Shown: positions 1 through 13,030, counted from the first letter of the stretch. The stretch: 64,000 nt of DNA from Mycobacteriales bacterium (GCA_030447385.1 JAUJOY010000007.1:25120-89119), one strand, 5' to 3'. Notes: generated from the letters alone by a model not told the origin. Numbers and translations: made by a program.

Positions 1-187
1 GTGGGGGTCTCGGTGTTGGTGTGCCCCCCATTGCCCCACCCCCCCTGCCCCCCCCGCGGGCCCACGAGCGGGGGGGGGCTCGCGGCCCGCCCCCCCGGCC
101 CCCCCCGGGGGGGGGCGGGCGGGCGCCCCGGGCGGGCGGGGGGGGGGCCCCCGCCCCCCGCCCCCCCCCGGGGCGGGGGGGCCCCCC
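1..187. other. low-complexity G/C sequence at the window edge, probable artefact
   Basis: From about base 30 to base 187 the sequence is almost only long runs of G and C, several of seven to nine identical bases. The glnD reading frame that enters from the right is normal up to about base 190 and then turns into glycine/proline repeats, exactly where the HD-domain motif of GlnD should follow. Nothing in this stretch supports a gene. It looks like poor sequence at a contig end rather than biology. Confidence 0.75.
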
Positions 188-1479
188 CGACGGGTCAGCG
201 CCGCCGCGGCTGCGGCTGCCTCGACGAGATGCCGGTCCACCGTGAACCGGTGATAGCTGTTGCGCTGCGGCTTGCTGCGCACCGACTCCCACTCGGGGAT
301 CAGCCGGGTCAGCAGGCCGGCCTGGTCGAGCGCCTCCAGCACGGCAATGGCCGGGGGTCCCGCAGCGAGCAGGCGTACCAGGGCATCCAGCGCCGCCCGC
401 GGCCACGGCGCCGGCAGCGGAGGTGACTGCTCGACCAACCGGGTGAGGGTGTGCGGCGCGATGGGCAGGTCGGCGAGCGCGGCTGCCGCGGCGACCCGCA
501 GAACGAGCACCGGGTCGGTGGAGCAGTCCACGTCCCGGGCGAGCACGACCTCCTCTTCCTGCTCCACCACCCCCTCGACGAGAGGGCGGCGTACGACCGC
601 AGGAGCCCCGCGCGGAAGTAGCCTGCGGCGGCGGGCGGGCGCCCGCAGGACGCGTCGCCACGTCGTGTCGCCTGCGTAGGCGATGTCCCGGGCGGCTCCG
701 GCAACCGCGGCCATCAGCGTGTCGGCGTCCGCGTAGCCCAGCGCCGCGGCCACCGCGTCCTGCTCCTGCAGGAGCAGCCGGTCGAGCACCCGCCGGCCGG
801 AGCCGGCGGTGCGCCGGTGCAGCTCGCCACGGGCGTCGAGCAGCACCTGGAGGGCCCGGCGCACCTTCGCGTCCGGCGGGTCCGCCACCTGGGCGGCGGC
901 CAGGGCCTGCAGCGCGTGGACGTCGCGCAGCCCGCCGCGGGCGCTCTTGAGGTCGGGCTCGAGCAGGAACGCGACCTCCCCGTGCGAGGCGGCCCGTTCC
1001 AGAACGGTCGCCCGCAGCTCGGGCAGTCTCATCCGGGAGGAGGCCCGCCAGGCCATCCGCGTCCGGGTGAGCAGGTCGGCGGTCAACGACGCATCGCCGG
1101 CGACATGCCGCGCGTCGAGCAGGCCGAGCGCCGCCTTGAGGTCGTCCGCCGCGACGGCCAGCACCTCGGGCACCGTGCGCACGGAGTGGTCAAGGCTCAC
1201 GCCGGTGTCCCAGAGCGGGTACCAGAGCTCATCGGCGATCCGCGCGACGTCGTCCCGTCCAGCGTGGACGAGCAGCAGGTCGAGGTCGCTGCCCGGGGCC
1301 ATCTCGCGCCGGCCAAGCCCGCCGACAGCGACCAGCGCCACGCCTGGACCGGGACGGCCGAGCAGGTCGGCGAGCTCGCGGTCGTACAGCTCGACCAGCG
1401 CGCTGCGCAGCACAGCCCCCGTAAGGTCGCTGCGGGCGAGCAGAGCGGCCCGCTCGGCACGCATCCGGGGCTCGGCCAT
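188..1479 (-). CDS. glnD: [protein-PII] uridylyltransferase/adenylyltransferase GlnD, 3' end missing
   Basis: GlnD modifies PII signal proteins according to glutamine level; in actinobacteria the modification is adenylylation. About 430 residues are readable of a family length near 800. The nucleotidyltransferase signature is visible near residues 50-70 (VGGLGRREM followed by SDLDLLLV, the G-G-x-D-x-D pattern), and the conserved segment RSKPQRNSYHRFTVDRHL lies near residue 410, just before the expected HD domain. The HD domain and both ACT domains are lost in the low-complexity edge. The ATG at 1479 lies 7 bases after the stop of the upstream amt gene, so it is the last gene of the ammonium/PII operon. 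Identification is firm; the truncation is probably a sequence-end effect, not a biological one. Confidence 0.88.
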
Positions 1480-1486
1480 CCCGGGG

Positions 1487-2740
<1,254 letters not shown>

Positions 2741-2814
2741 GTCAGGCACCTGTGGACCCTGGGTCAGCCGTGTAGCCCGTCGATGTCGGCCGTGTTTCCG
2801 GCACGTGAACGCCG

Positions 2815-5030
<2,216 letters not shown>

Positions 5031-5037
5031 CTTCGCC

Positions 5038-5043
5038 TAGGGT
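5038..5043 (+). promoter_or_regulatory. -10 box TAGGGT of a probable leaderless transcript
   Basis: TAGGGT fits the actinobacterial -10 pattern TANNNT. It is followed by seven bases (CCGCAAC) and then the ATG of the methyltransferase gene at 5051, so transcription would start at or next to the start codon. No Shine-Dalgarno sequence is present before that ATG. No convincing -35 box was seen. Confidence 0.4.
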
Positions 5044-5050
5044 CCGCAAC

Positions 5051-5656
5051 ATGAGCCGTTGGATCGAGGAGACCGGTGGGTCGCGCGGCCCCGCCTACGA
5101 GCAGAGGTTCCGCGACCTCGCCGCGTCCGGCAAGGACGTCCACGGCGAGGCCGGCTTCGTCGACCGCCTCCTGGCAGGTCGGCCAGGTGCGCGCGTCCTG
5201 GACGCCGGCTGCGGAACAGGCCGGGTGGCCCGGGAGCTCGCGCAGCGCGGGTACGAGGTGGTCGGGGTCGACAACGACGCGTCGATGCTCGAGGTGGCCC
5301 GGGCCGAGGCCCCCGAGCTGCCGTGGCGCCTCGACGACCTGAGTGCGCTGGCGGACTCCGCGGAGTACGACCTGGTCGTGGCCGCCGGCAACGTCATGGT
5401 CTACCTCGCCGAGGGCACGGAGGTCGACGTGGTTCGCCGTCTGGCGGCGGCACTTCGGCCGGGCGGTCACCTGGTCGCGGGATGGGCCACCGCGCGCAGC
5501 CCGGAGGACGGGCGCACTGCGCTGCCGGCGGCGGACTACGACCGCCTGACGAACGCAGCCGGGCTGCAGCCCGTCGTGCGGTACTCCACCTGGGACGGCG
5601 AGCCGTGGCGGGAGAGTTCGGACTGGTGCGTGGCGGTGGACCGGCGGCCGGAGTAG
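5051..5656 (+). CDS. class I SAM-dependent methyltransferase
   Basis: A 201-residue Rossmann-fold methyltransferase. Motif I, VLDAGCGTG, lies at residues 49-57; the acidic end of strand 2 is VVGVDND near residue 72; a motif IV-like DLVVAAGNVMVYL lies near residue 110, followed by ALRPGGHLV. There is no recognisable substrate-specific domain, so the substrate is unknown; small-molecule methyltransferases of this length are common. The gene is divergent from the amt operon and has a -10 box seven bases before the ATG, suggesting a leaderless mRNA. Shortly after the stop (5657-5684) there is a weak inverted repeat, CTGGCC/GGCCAG, that might end transcription. Confidence 0.85.
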   Translation: MSRWIEETGGSRGPAYEQRFRDLAASGKDVHGEAGFVDRLLAGRPGARVLDAGCGTGRVARELAQRGYEVVGVDNDASMLEVARAEAPELPWRLDDLSALADSAEYDLVVAAGNVMVYLAEGTEVDVVRRLAAALRPGGHLVAGWATARSPEDGRTALPAADYDRLTNAAGLQPVVRYSTWDGEPWRESSDWCVAVDRRPE

Positions 5657-6215
5657 CTGGCCGGTCCACCGGTCGACGGGCCAGGGCTCAGCGCCAGGCG
5701 CCTGTCTGGCCATCTTTACGCGGCTCCGAGCGCGGGATCCCCGTGGCCGAGACGGCTCGTCGGCAGGAGCAGCAGGCAACTGAGCAGAGCTCTGCCGACT
5801 CCCGCATCGTCCCCTCAGACCAGCAGTGGTGGGCTGTGTCTGGCGGTCGGAGCCAGGGCACACGCGGGGGGCACCGCATCACCGGTGCGGGCGCCGAGCT
5901 CCCCCAGGGCGCTGTCCAGCCACCCGCCGAGCCGGTCACCCAGGGCGCTCACCTCGCGGATCGCGCCCTGCAGTTCCGGCACGCTCAGCGCCGCAGGCGG
6001 GACCGCCAGCAGCGCCTCCACGCTGCCGGCCAGTCCAACCACCGCACCCGAACGCTTGTTCGCATGCTACCGCATCTGTCAGAGCCTGACAAGCCCGGTG
6101 TGCATGAATCTGCCTGCCATGGCGTGCATCTCGCTGTCCCCAACATCCGCTACGGTGCTTGCCCCGCCACCATCACCGTGCTGGCGAGGCTCCCGTCGGG
6201 CGGCCCGGCACCTCG
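5657..6215. other. 559-base gap with only a possible gene remnant
   Basis: No complete gene is visible between the methyltransferase and the OmpA-like gene. The only coding-like stretch is on the minus strand at 5815-6042. The rest shows no promoter, RNA or repeat that I can support apart from the short inverted repeat just after 5657. Confidence 0.5.
5815..6042 (-). pseudogene. possible remnant of a DUF222 / HNH-endonuclease-type protein
   Basis: A 75-codon frame from a GTG encodes a helical segment (VGLAGSVEALLAV, then LGDRLGGWLDSALGELGART) resembling the N-terminal region of actinobacterial DUF222 proteins, which usually carry an HNH nuclease domain and run to 400 or more residues. The family-like stretch ends after about 55 residues and is followed by unrelated sequence and a stop. 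A TAG lies in frame eleven codons before the GTG. No HNH motif is nearby. DUF222/13E12-type genes are multicopy and often decayed, so a fragment is plausible; the similarity is judged by eye and is weak. Confidence 0.25.
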
Positions 6216-7729
6216 CTAGTTGGACGGGCCGGTCACGACCGGCACCGCGACGAGCCGGCCGAAGCTCTCCGGCAGCTGCACGTCAACCGTGTTCCCGAGG
6301 CGGTCGGGTGCCTTCACCCACACCGGCAGCGGGCGTACATCGTCGCCTGCCAGGTCGATCCCGAAGATGAGGTTCGGGCAGGTGCACGTGCCGTCCTCCG
6401 CCACACCGGGAAAGACCACGCGGTCGCCGTCCAGCAGCCCGAGACCCGTGGCGTTGTTGACCGCACGCGACTTGTCTGCGCGCAGATCCACCGTCAAGGC
6501 AGCTTTCGCCTGGGCGCTCTGCTCGATCTGCGCCGCCAGCTCGACGCGCAGCCAGGGTCCGGTGCGTACGGCCCGGAGGGCGCGCAGCCGGATCGATCCC
6601 TGGAAGACCGGCAGGACCAGCCCCTCCGCTCCCTTCGCCTGGGGACCCGCAACCGGTGCCCGTCGCCCTCGGGGTGGGCGCGGCGGACACGGGCTGGGTC
6701 CGCTCGCGCTCGACCACCAGCTCGACCCGCCGGTTGGCGGCCCGGGCCTGCTCCTGCGTGCCCGCCACCGCCGGCTCGCGCTCCCCCCGGCCCTCCACCG
6801 CGAGCGGGAACCGGTCCGGAGGAAGGGACGCTGCCAGTGCGGCGGCCACCGTACGCGCCCGCCGCACCGACAGGTCCTCGTTGTAGGCCGCATCACCCTG
6901 GTCGTCGGTGTGTCCGACCACCCGCACCGGCCCTGGCCCGGTGGCCTGGATCTGGACAGCAGCCGCGGCCAGGGCCGCCCCCGCGTCGGGCGCGAGCCGG
7001 TCGCTGTCCAGAGCGAACAGCACGTCGGCCGAGACCGCGACGCGGGTGCGACGCGGCTGCTCGTCTGTGCGTACGGCGCCACCCAGCTCGGTAGTCCGGG
7101 TCGTCACGGGCAGCACGGCAGCAGAGGCAGGCGTTCCCTGGGCAGGTCGGGGTGGCGCACTGCCGTAGCCGGCCAGCGGGCCTACCGGACGGTCACCGAC
7201 CGGCACGTCCGGCACGACGCCGAGGATCGGCCAGAGGACGTCGACCTTGCGGACGCCGGGCGGCAGCGCGCCGAAGACGACCTGAAGCCGGCCAGCATCC
7301 CCTTCCTGCAGTTCGACGCCCCCCAACTCGCTGGTGATCGGCGCGCCCGCCGTGTCGACCGCCGGGCTCGCCACGAGCTCCTCCGCCGGCAGGACGAGCC
7401 GCACGTCCGACAGCGTGGCGCGCTGGGAGGTCGTCCGGACGGAGAACTGCTCGGTTGAGATTGATCTTGCCCTCGAGCACGGTGATCCTCGCCTGCAGCA
7501 GCGTGCTGTCTGCTCGCCGCTGGAGCGGCTCCACGGCCAGCCGCAGCCGGACCCCGGTGACGTCACCTTCGACAGTGACCTCACCGCCGGGCTGCTGCTG
7601 CCCTGACGAGGTGCTGGAAGCGCTGGGCCGCGGGCTTGCGGACGGCCCTGCCGTAGGCGGCTGCGGGGTCGTCGAGGAGCAGCCCGCACCGAGCAGCACG
7701 CTGATCAGGGCCACCTGGAGCAAGCGCAT
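6216..7729 (-). pseudogene. OmpA-domain lipoprotein, broken by two frameshifts
   Basis: Three reading frames join into one protein of about 500 residues. The first (from ATG 7729) has a lipoprotein signal with lipobox LLGAGC, then a Pro/Ser-rich linker. The second holds an OmpA C-terminal peptidoglycan-binding domain (VLFALDSDRLAPDAG, then VVGHTDDQGDAAYNEDLSVRRA and NRRVELVVER, each a conserved block). The third encodes a C-terminal domain ending near 6219. The first shift lies near 7455-7461, where one extra base follows the codons for KINL; the second lies near 6650-6675 after the OmpA domain. All three parts read as sensible protein with no other stops, so sequencing indels or very recent decay are equally possible. 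The product would sit on the outer face of the membrane and hold peptidoglycan. Confidence 0.75.
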
Positions 7730-7845
7730 GGTGCGCCATCGCAGATGTCGCGGGCACGTCCGGACGATCGCGCCGCCGATCAGGCACCTCGCAGGCGGAC
7801 CGCTTCTGGCGCAGGCAGCCCCGCCCTCGGCGCGGAGCCGCCGTC

Positions 7846-9072
7846 CTACAGCGCCACCTCGTCGCCCAGCAGCGCGTCGGCGAAGGCCTCCGGCTCGAAG
7901 GGCGCGAGGTCGTCGGGCCCCTCACCCAGCCCGATCAGCTTGACCGGGATGCCGAGCTCGCGCTGCACCGCGATGACGATGCCGCCCTTGGCGGTGCCGT
8001 CCAGCTTGGTGAGCACGATCCCGGTGACGGTGACCGCCTCGGTGAACACCCGGGCCTGCACGACGCCGTTCTGGCCGGTCGTCGCGTCGAGCACGAGCAG
8101 CGTCTCGTCGACCGGACCGTGCTTCTCGATCACCCGCTTGACCTTGCCGAGCTCGTCCATGAGGCCGGTCTTGGTGTGCAGCCGTCCGGCCGTGTCGATG
8201 AGGACGGTGTCCACGCCGGTGGCCCGTCCGCGCGCGACGGTGTCGAACGCCACGCTGGCCGGGTCGCCGCCCTCCGGACCGCGTACGGTCCCTGCGCCCA
8301 CCCGGTCACCCCACGTCTGCAGCTGGTCCGCGGCAGCCGCGCGGAACGTGTCCGCCGCCCCCAACAGCACCGACCGGCCGTCGGCGACGAGGACCCGGGC
8401 GAGCTTGCCGCAGGTGGTCGTCTTCCCCGTGCCGTTGACCCCGACGACGAGCACGACAGCCGGCCCCCCGTCCTCGTGCGGCAGCGTCTTCAGGGTGCGG
8501 TCGGCGTCCGTGCCGATGACGCGGACCAGCTCCTCACGCAGCAGCGGGCGGAGCTCCGCGGCGGTGCGCACGCTGTCCACCCGCACCCGCGTACGCAGCC
8601 GCGCGACCAGCTCGGTCGTGGCGGCCACCCCCACATCCGCGCCGAGCAGGGTGTCCTCGACCTCCTCCCACGCGTCCTCGTCGAGGACGTCGCGCGACAG
8701 CAGGGCGAACAGGCCGCGCCCGAGGGTGCTCTGCGAGCGGGCCAGCCGGGCCCGCAGCCGGGTGAGCCGGCCGCTGGTGGGCTCCGGCACGTCCAGCGGA
8801 GCGCGTACCGGCTCCGCCGCCTTCAGCGCGGTCTCCTCCGGCGCCGCCGGCTCGGGCGCCGCCGGCACGTCGTCGGGCAGGTCGACCACCTCGACGGGCC
8901 GCTTCGGGGTGTCCCGTGGCGTCGTCGCGTCGTCGCCCACACCGGGGAGGAGGTCCTCGTCCGGCGCCGGGAGTGCGGGGGGCACCGCCCGCCCCTTGCC
9001 GGTGACGAGGGCGGCCAGCATGACGACGGTCAGGACGAGGACGGCGACGAGCACGCCGAGGAGTTCGAGCAC
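7846..9072 (-). CDS. ftsY: signal recognition particle receptor FtsY
   Basis: SRP receptor GTPase, 408 residues, which docks the SRP-ribosome complex at the membrane for insertion of membrane proteins. An N-terminal hydrophobic segment (residues 3-24) is followed by an acidic Pro/Ala/Glu-rich A region, a helical N domain, and the GTPase G domain with GVNGTGKTTT (P-loop), DTFRAAAADQL, DTAGRLHTK and TKLDGTAKGG. A membrane-anchoring N-terminal segment is typical of actinobacterial FtsY. The GTG at 9072 opens the hydrophobic segment. It lies 50 bases downstream of smc on the same strand, the order seen in mycobacteria. Confidence 0.95.
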   Translation of the reverse strand: MLELLGVLVAVLVLTVVMLAALVTGKGRAVPPALPAPDEDLLPGVGDDATTPRDTPKRPVEVVDLPDDVPAAPEPAAPEETALKAAEPVRAPLDVPEPTSGRLTRLRARLARSQSTLGRGLFALLSRDVLDEDAWEEVEDTLLGADVGVAATTELVARLRTRVRVDSVRTAAELRPLLREELVRVIGTDADRTLKTLPHEDGGPAVVLVVGVNGTGKTTTCGKLARVLVADGRSVLLGAADTFRAAAADQLQTWGDRVGAGTVRGPEGGDPASVAFDTVARGRATGVDTVLIDTAGRLHTKTGLMDELGKVKRVIEKHGPVDETLLVLDATTGQNGVVQARVFTEAVTVTGIVLTKLDGTAKGGIVIAVQRELGIPVKLIGLGEGPDDLAPFEPEAFADALLGDEVAL

Positions 9073-9122
9073 CCGACGTGTCTACCGCAGCCGGTCCGCC
9101 CCCGGCGGGCGCACGGCGCCGG

Positions 9123-12100
9123 TCAGACCGGCTCGCGCTCCCGCAGCCGCTGGCTGACCACGACCGACATGCCGTCGCCGCGCATGGTCACGCCGTACAG
9201 CGCGTCGGCGATCTCCATCGTGCGCTTCTGGTGGGTGATGACGATGAGCTGGGAGGCCTCGCGCAGGCCTTCGAGCAGGGCCAGCAGCCGGCTGAGGTTG
9301 CGGTCGTCGAGCGCCGCCTCGACCTCGTCCAGCACGTAGAACGGCGACGGCCGGGCGCGGAACAGCGCGACCAGGAAGGCCAGCGCCGTCAGCGAGCGCT
9401 CACCACCCGACAGCAGGGACAGCCGCGAGATCCTCTTGCCCGCCGGCCTCGCCATGACCTCGATGCCGCTGGTCAGCGGGTCGTCGGGGTCGGTGAGCAC
9501 CAGCCGGCCCTCGCCGCCCGGGAACAGCGTCGCGAACACCTGCCCGAACTCGCGGGCGGTGTCCTCGAACGCGCTCGCGAACACCTCGGAGATCCGCTGG
9601 TCGACGTCCCGCACGATCGCCAGCAGGTCCCGGCGGGTGTGCGTCAGGTCCTCCAGCTGCGCAGTCAGGAACGCCGAGCGCTCCTGCAGCGCGGCGTACT
9701 CCTCCAGGGCCAGCGGGTTGACCCGGCCCAGCAGGGCCAGCGCCCGCTCGGCCGTCGCCGCGCGCCTCTCCTGCTCCCCCCGGTCGTACGGGGCGCCCGC
9801 CGTCGGCGGAGCACCCGCACCACCCGCAGCGACTCCGCCTGCTGGTGCACCCCCTTCCTCCGACGCCACCGGCACCTGGGCCTGCGGCCCGTAGTCCTCG
9901 ACCAGCCGGTCGGCTGGGATGCCCTGCGCGCTGGCTCGCTCCTCGAGCGCCTCGATCCGCAGGCGCTGCTCCGCGCGCGCCACCTCGTCGCGGTGCACCA
10001 CGTCGGTGAGCCGCTCCAGCTCAGCGGCGAGCTCGCGCACCTGTGCCCGGACGGCGAGCAGGTCCGCACCGGTGACCGTTCGGGCCGCGTCCGCCGCGGC
10101 CCGCTCACCGGCCGCGACCGCCAAGGACTCGGCGATGCGGGTGAGCGCCTCCTGCGCCGCGTGGGCGACCTCGGCGGCCACGACGGCTCCGCGGGAGCGC
10201 TCGGCGCGCAGGGACATCAGGCGCTCGCGGGCCTGCCGCTCCTGCCGGGCACTGCGTTCCAGCGCCTCCGCACGGCCGTGAAGCCCGCGGGCGCGCTCCT
10301 CCCCCGTGCGCACCGCGAGCCGGGCCTCCACCTCCGCAGCGCGGGCGTGCGTCGCCGCCACCGCCAGCCGGTCGCGCAGCCCGGTGGACGGCTCGGCGTC
10401 GGCCTCCTGCTGGCTGAGGCTCTCGGCGGCCATCAGCCGCTCCTCGAGCTCGGCCAGCCCGGACAGCCCTTCCTCCTGGGCTCGCTCGGCCCGCACCCTC
10501 GACTGCTCGAGCCGGCCGGCTTCTGCCTCTGCCGCCCGGACCGCCGAGGCCAGCAGGCCGAGCCGCTCCGCGTAGGCCGCCAGAGTGGCGTCCGAGCGGT
10601 GCAGCGCGCTCAAGGCTGCCTTGACCTCCCCGCCCGCCTGCTCGACCTCGGCGCGGGCGCCCTGCACCTCGAAGCGCAGGCGCTCATGGCGACGCGCCGC
10701 CTGCTCGTGCTCGCGTTCGGCCTCGTCCAGCGCGGCCTGCACCTCGAGCAGCGAGGGCGTCGAGGCGGACCCGCCCACCGCCCAGTCCGCTCCCAGCAGG
10801 TCGCCTTCCGCCGTCACCGCCCGCACCTGCGCGAAGGCGGTCACGAGCTCGCTCGCGTCCTCCAGCGTGCCGACGACAGCCACCCGCCGCAGCGCCCGCA
10901 CGAGGGCGGGCCGGAGCCGCTCGGGGGCGTCCACCAGATCGATGGCCCAGCGCGCGCCCCCGGGCAGGGGGGGGCACGCCGGCTCGTCGACCGCCGGGCC
11001 TCCCCCGACCAGAAGCCCTGCCCGCCCTGCGCTCCCGCTCTTGAGGTAGCCCAGGGCGCGCGCGGCGCTCTGCGGCGAGTCCACCGCGACCGCATCGGCC
11101 ACCGCGCCCAGCGCCGCCGCCACGGCCGCCTCGAAGCCGGGCTGCACCTGCACCAGCTCGGCCACCGTGCCGAGCACCTCGGCCAGGCCGGAGGACAGGA
11201 GCGCCCCGCTGCCGTCCTTGCGGGCGAGCGAGAGGGACAGCGCCTCCCGTCGCGCCGACCAGGTGCCGCGGCTGCGCTCGGCCTCCCGCTCCTGGGCCTG
11301 CAACGCCGACAGCCGCTCCTTCGCGGCGGCGAGGGACGCAGCCGCTCGCTCGTGCTGCTCGTCGAGGTCGACCTCACCGGCGTCGAGCCCGTCCGCCTCG
11401 GCCTGCACCTGCGTCAGCTCGGCCCGGGCCGTGCGTACGCGCACCGACGCCTCCGCCAGCGCACCGGCCAACCGGCCCAGCTCCGCCTGCGCCGCCGCTG
11501 CCCGCGAGCGCAGCGCCCCCACCTGGCCGGCCAGCCGGGCGAGCCCCTCCCGGCGGTCGGCCAGCGCGCGCACCGCGTGCACGAGCGCCCGGTCCTCGGC
11601 GGCCAGCGCCGCCTCCGCGTCGGTTCGCCGGGTGACCGCGTCCTGGAGGCGCCGTGCGTCCTCGGCGAGCTGCCGGGCCAGAGCGGCCTCGGACTCCCGT
11701 ATGCCCGCCGCCTCGCGCTCGACCTGGTCGGGATCTCGCCCGGTGCGCTCCTGCCCCGGCAGCGTGGTCGAGAGGTGTCGGGAACGTTCCGCGGCCAGCG
11801 TGGCGGTCCCTCGCAGGCGCTCCTCGAGCGCCGAGAGCCGGTACCAGCTCTCCTGCGCTCGGGCCAGCGCCGGAGCCTGCTCGGCCGCGCTCGCCTCCAG
11901 GGCCTGCTCCCGGGCCTGCGCCGCCGTGAGCTCGCGCTCGACGAGCGCGCGCCGCTCGCGTACCGATGTCTCGTCCCGGGTCTCGGCGTCCAGGGCGGCG
12001 CGCAGCGTGACCAGGTCGTCGGCGAGCAGGCGCAGCCGGGCATCGCGCAGTTCGGCCTGCACCTCGGCGGCGCGGCGGGCGAGCTCCGCCTGGCGCCCGA

Positions 12101-12713
12101 GCGGCTTCAGCTGGCGGCGCAGCTCGGTGGTGAGGTCGCCGAGCCGGTGCAGGTTGACAGCCATCGCGTCCAGCTTGCGCAGCGCCTTCTCCTTGCGCTT
12201 GCGGTGCTTCAGGACGCCCGCGGCCTCCTCGACGAAGCCGCGCCGGTCGTGCGGCCGCGCGGCGAGAATCGTGTCCAGCGAGCCCTGGCCCACCACGACG
12301 TGCAGCTCACGGCCGATGCCGGAGTCGCTCATCAGCTCCTGGACGTCGACGAGGCGGCAGCGGGTGCCGTTGATGGCGTACTCCGACTCCCCGGACCGGA
12401 ACATCAGCCGGGTCAGGCTCACCTCGGAGTACTCGATCGGCAGCGTCCCGTCGGTGTTGTCGATGTGCAGCGTCACCTCGGCGCGGCCGAGCGGTGGCCG
12501 GCCCGGCGTCCCGGCGAAGATGACGTCCTCCATCTTGCCGCCGCGCAGGGCCTTGGCCCCCTGCTCGCCGAGCACCCAGGCGACGGCGTCGACGACGTTG
12601 CTCTTGCCCGACCCGTTCGGCCCGACCACGCAGGTGATCCCGGGCTCGAAGCGCAAGGTCGTCGGGGACGCGAAGGACTTGAAGCCCTTCAGCGTGAGGC
12701 TCTTGAGGTGCAC
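9123..12713 (-). CDS. smc: chromosome partition protein Smc
   Basis: SMC ATPase of 1196 residues that, with ScpAB, organises and helps separate the chromosome. The N-terminal Walker A is GPNGSGKS near residue 31; the hinge region lies around residues 500-640, flanked by two long Ala/Arg/Glu-rich coiled coils; the ABC signature LLSGGERS is near residue 1101 and Walker B FYVLDEVEAALDD near 1125. At residues 949-980, before the last part of the second coil, is a flexible Gly/Ala/Pro segment, a spot that varies in actinobacterial Smc. The GTG at 12713 gives the standard opening HLKSLTLKGFKSFA. A strong hairpin (12781-12816) separates it from the small gene upstream. Confidence 0.96.
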   Translation of the reverse strand: MHLKSLTLKGFKSFASPTTLRFEPGITCVVGPNGSGKSNVVDAVAWVLGEQGAKALRGGKMEDVIFAGTPGRPPLGRAEVTLHIDNTDGTLPIEYSEVSLTRLMFRSGESEYAINGTRCRLVDVQELMSDSGIGRELHVVVGQGSLDTILAARPHDRRGFVEEAAGVLKHRKRKEKALRKLDAMAVNLHRLGDLTTELRRQLKPLGRQAELARRAAEVQAELRDARLRLLADDLVTLRAALDAETRDETSVRERRALVERELTAAQAREQALEASAAEQAPALARAQESWYRLSALEERLRGTATLAAERSRHLSTTLPGQERTGRDPDQVEREAAGIRESEAALARQLAEDARRLQDAVTRRTDAEAALAAEDRALVHAVRALADRREGLARLAGQVGALRSRAAAAQAELGRLAGALAEASVRVRTARAELTQVQAEADGLDAGEVDLDEQHERAAASLAAAKERLSALQAQEREAERSRGTWSARREALSLSLARKDGSGALLSSGLAEVLGTVAELVQVQPGFEAAVAAALGAVADAVAVDSPQSAARALGYLKSGSAGRAGLLVGGGPAVDEPACPPLPGGARWAIDLVDAPERLRPALVRALRRVAVVGTLEDASELVTAFAQVRAVTAEGDLLGADWAVGGSASTPSLLEVQAALDEAEREHEQAARRHERLRFEVQGARAEVEQAGGEVKAALSALHRSDATLAAYAERLGLLASAVRAAEAEAGRLEQSRVRAERAQEEGLSGLAELEERLMAAESLSQQEADAEPSTGLRDRLAVAATHARAAEVEARLAVRTGEERARGLHGRAEALERSARQERQARERLMSLRAERSRGAVVAAEVAHAAQEALTRIAESLAVAAGERAAADAARTVTGADLLAVRAQVRELAAELERLTDVVHRDEVARAEQRLRIEALEERASAQGIPADRLVEDYGPQAQVPVASEEGGAPAGGVAAGGAGAPPTAGAPYDRGEQERRAATAERALALLGRVNPLALEEYAALQERSAFLTAQLEDLTHTRRDLLAIVRDVDQRISEVFASAFEDTAREFGQVFATLFPGGEGRLVLTDPDDPLTSGIEVMARPAGKRISRLSLLSGGERSLTALAFLVALFRARPSPFYVLDEVEAALDDRNLSRLLALLEGLREASQLIVITHQKRTMEIADALYGVTMRGDGMSVVVSQRLREREPV

Positions 12714-12780
12714 GCTGCTCGCAGGGTCGAGGCCGGGGGGAAGGCCGCCGCGAGACTACCGGGGTGGGGAGGGGACAGCA

Positions 12781-12816
12781 CGAAGGGCGCCACCCGAAAT
12801 GGGGTGGCGCCCTTCG
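12781..12816 (-). terminator. long perfect hairpin between the small coiled-coil gene and smc
   Basis: A 15-base inverted repeat, CGAAGGGCGCCACCC and its exact complement, surrounds a six-base loop. It starts 10 bases after the stop of the gene at 12827. There is no U-tract, as usual for GC-rich actinobacterial terminators. It would end the small gene's transcript before smc. Confidence 0.7.
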
Positions 12817-12826
12817 GCGGAGCGGA

Positions 12827-13030
12827 TCAGGTGAGCGCGGGCGAGTCCTCCAGGACGAGCATGCGCAGGTCGTCATCCACGGTGATCGTGGCGACCAGAG
12901 CGGAGTGCGCCGCGTTGACGCGGGCGAGCTCGCTCTCGAGCTCTCCCACCCGGCGACGCAGTCGGCGCACCTCGTCGGCGAGACGGACATCGCTGCTGAG
13001 ACCGACGTGACCGAACAGGGCCTTGGCCAT
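12827..13030 (-). CDS. small conserved coiled-coil protein
   Basis: A 67-residue protein beginning MAKALFGHVG, with a strongly charged helical middle (RLRRRVGELESELARVNA, residues 23-40) that should form a short coiled coil, and an acidic C-terminus. Small proteins of this pattern are common hypothetical proteins in actinobacteria; no function is known to me. It has its own terminator and lies upstream of smc on the same strand. The start ATG at 13030 is the only good candidate. Confidence 0.7.
   Translation of the reverse strand: MAKALFGHVGLSSDVRLADEVRRLRRRVGELESELARVNAAHSALVATITVDDDLRMLVLEDSPALT

Noticed and set aside
1-426. Open frame at the left edge as a glycine/proline-rich gene
   Set aside because: It lies in G/C homopolymers and opposite glnD; the repeats come from low-complexity sequence.
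9078-13010. A 1310-codon plus-strand open frame across smc and neighbours
   Set aside because: It is the antisense shadow of smc: its translation is rich in Arg, Gln, Leu and Pro with no domain, and smc on the other strand is fully conserved.
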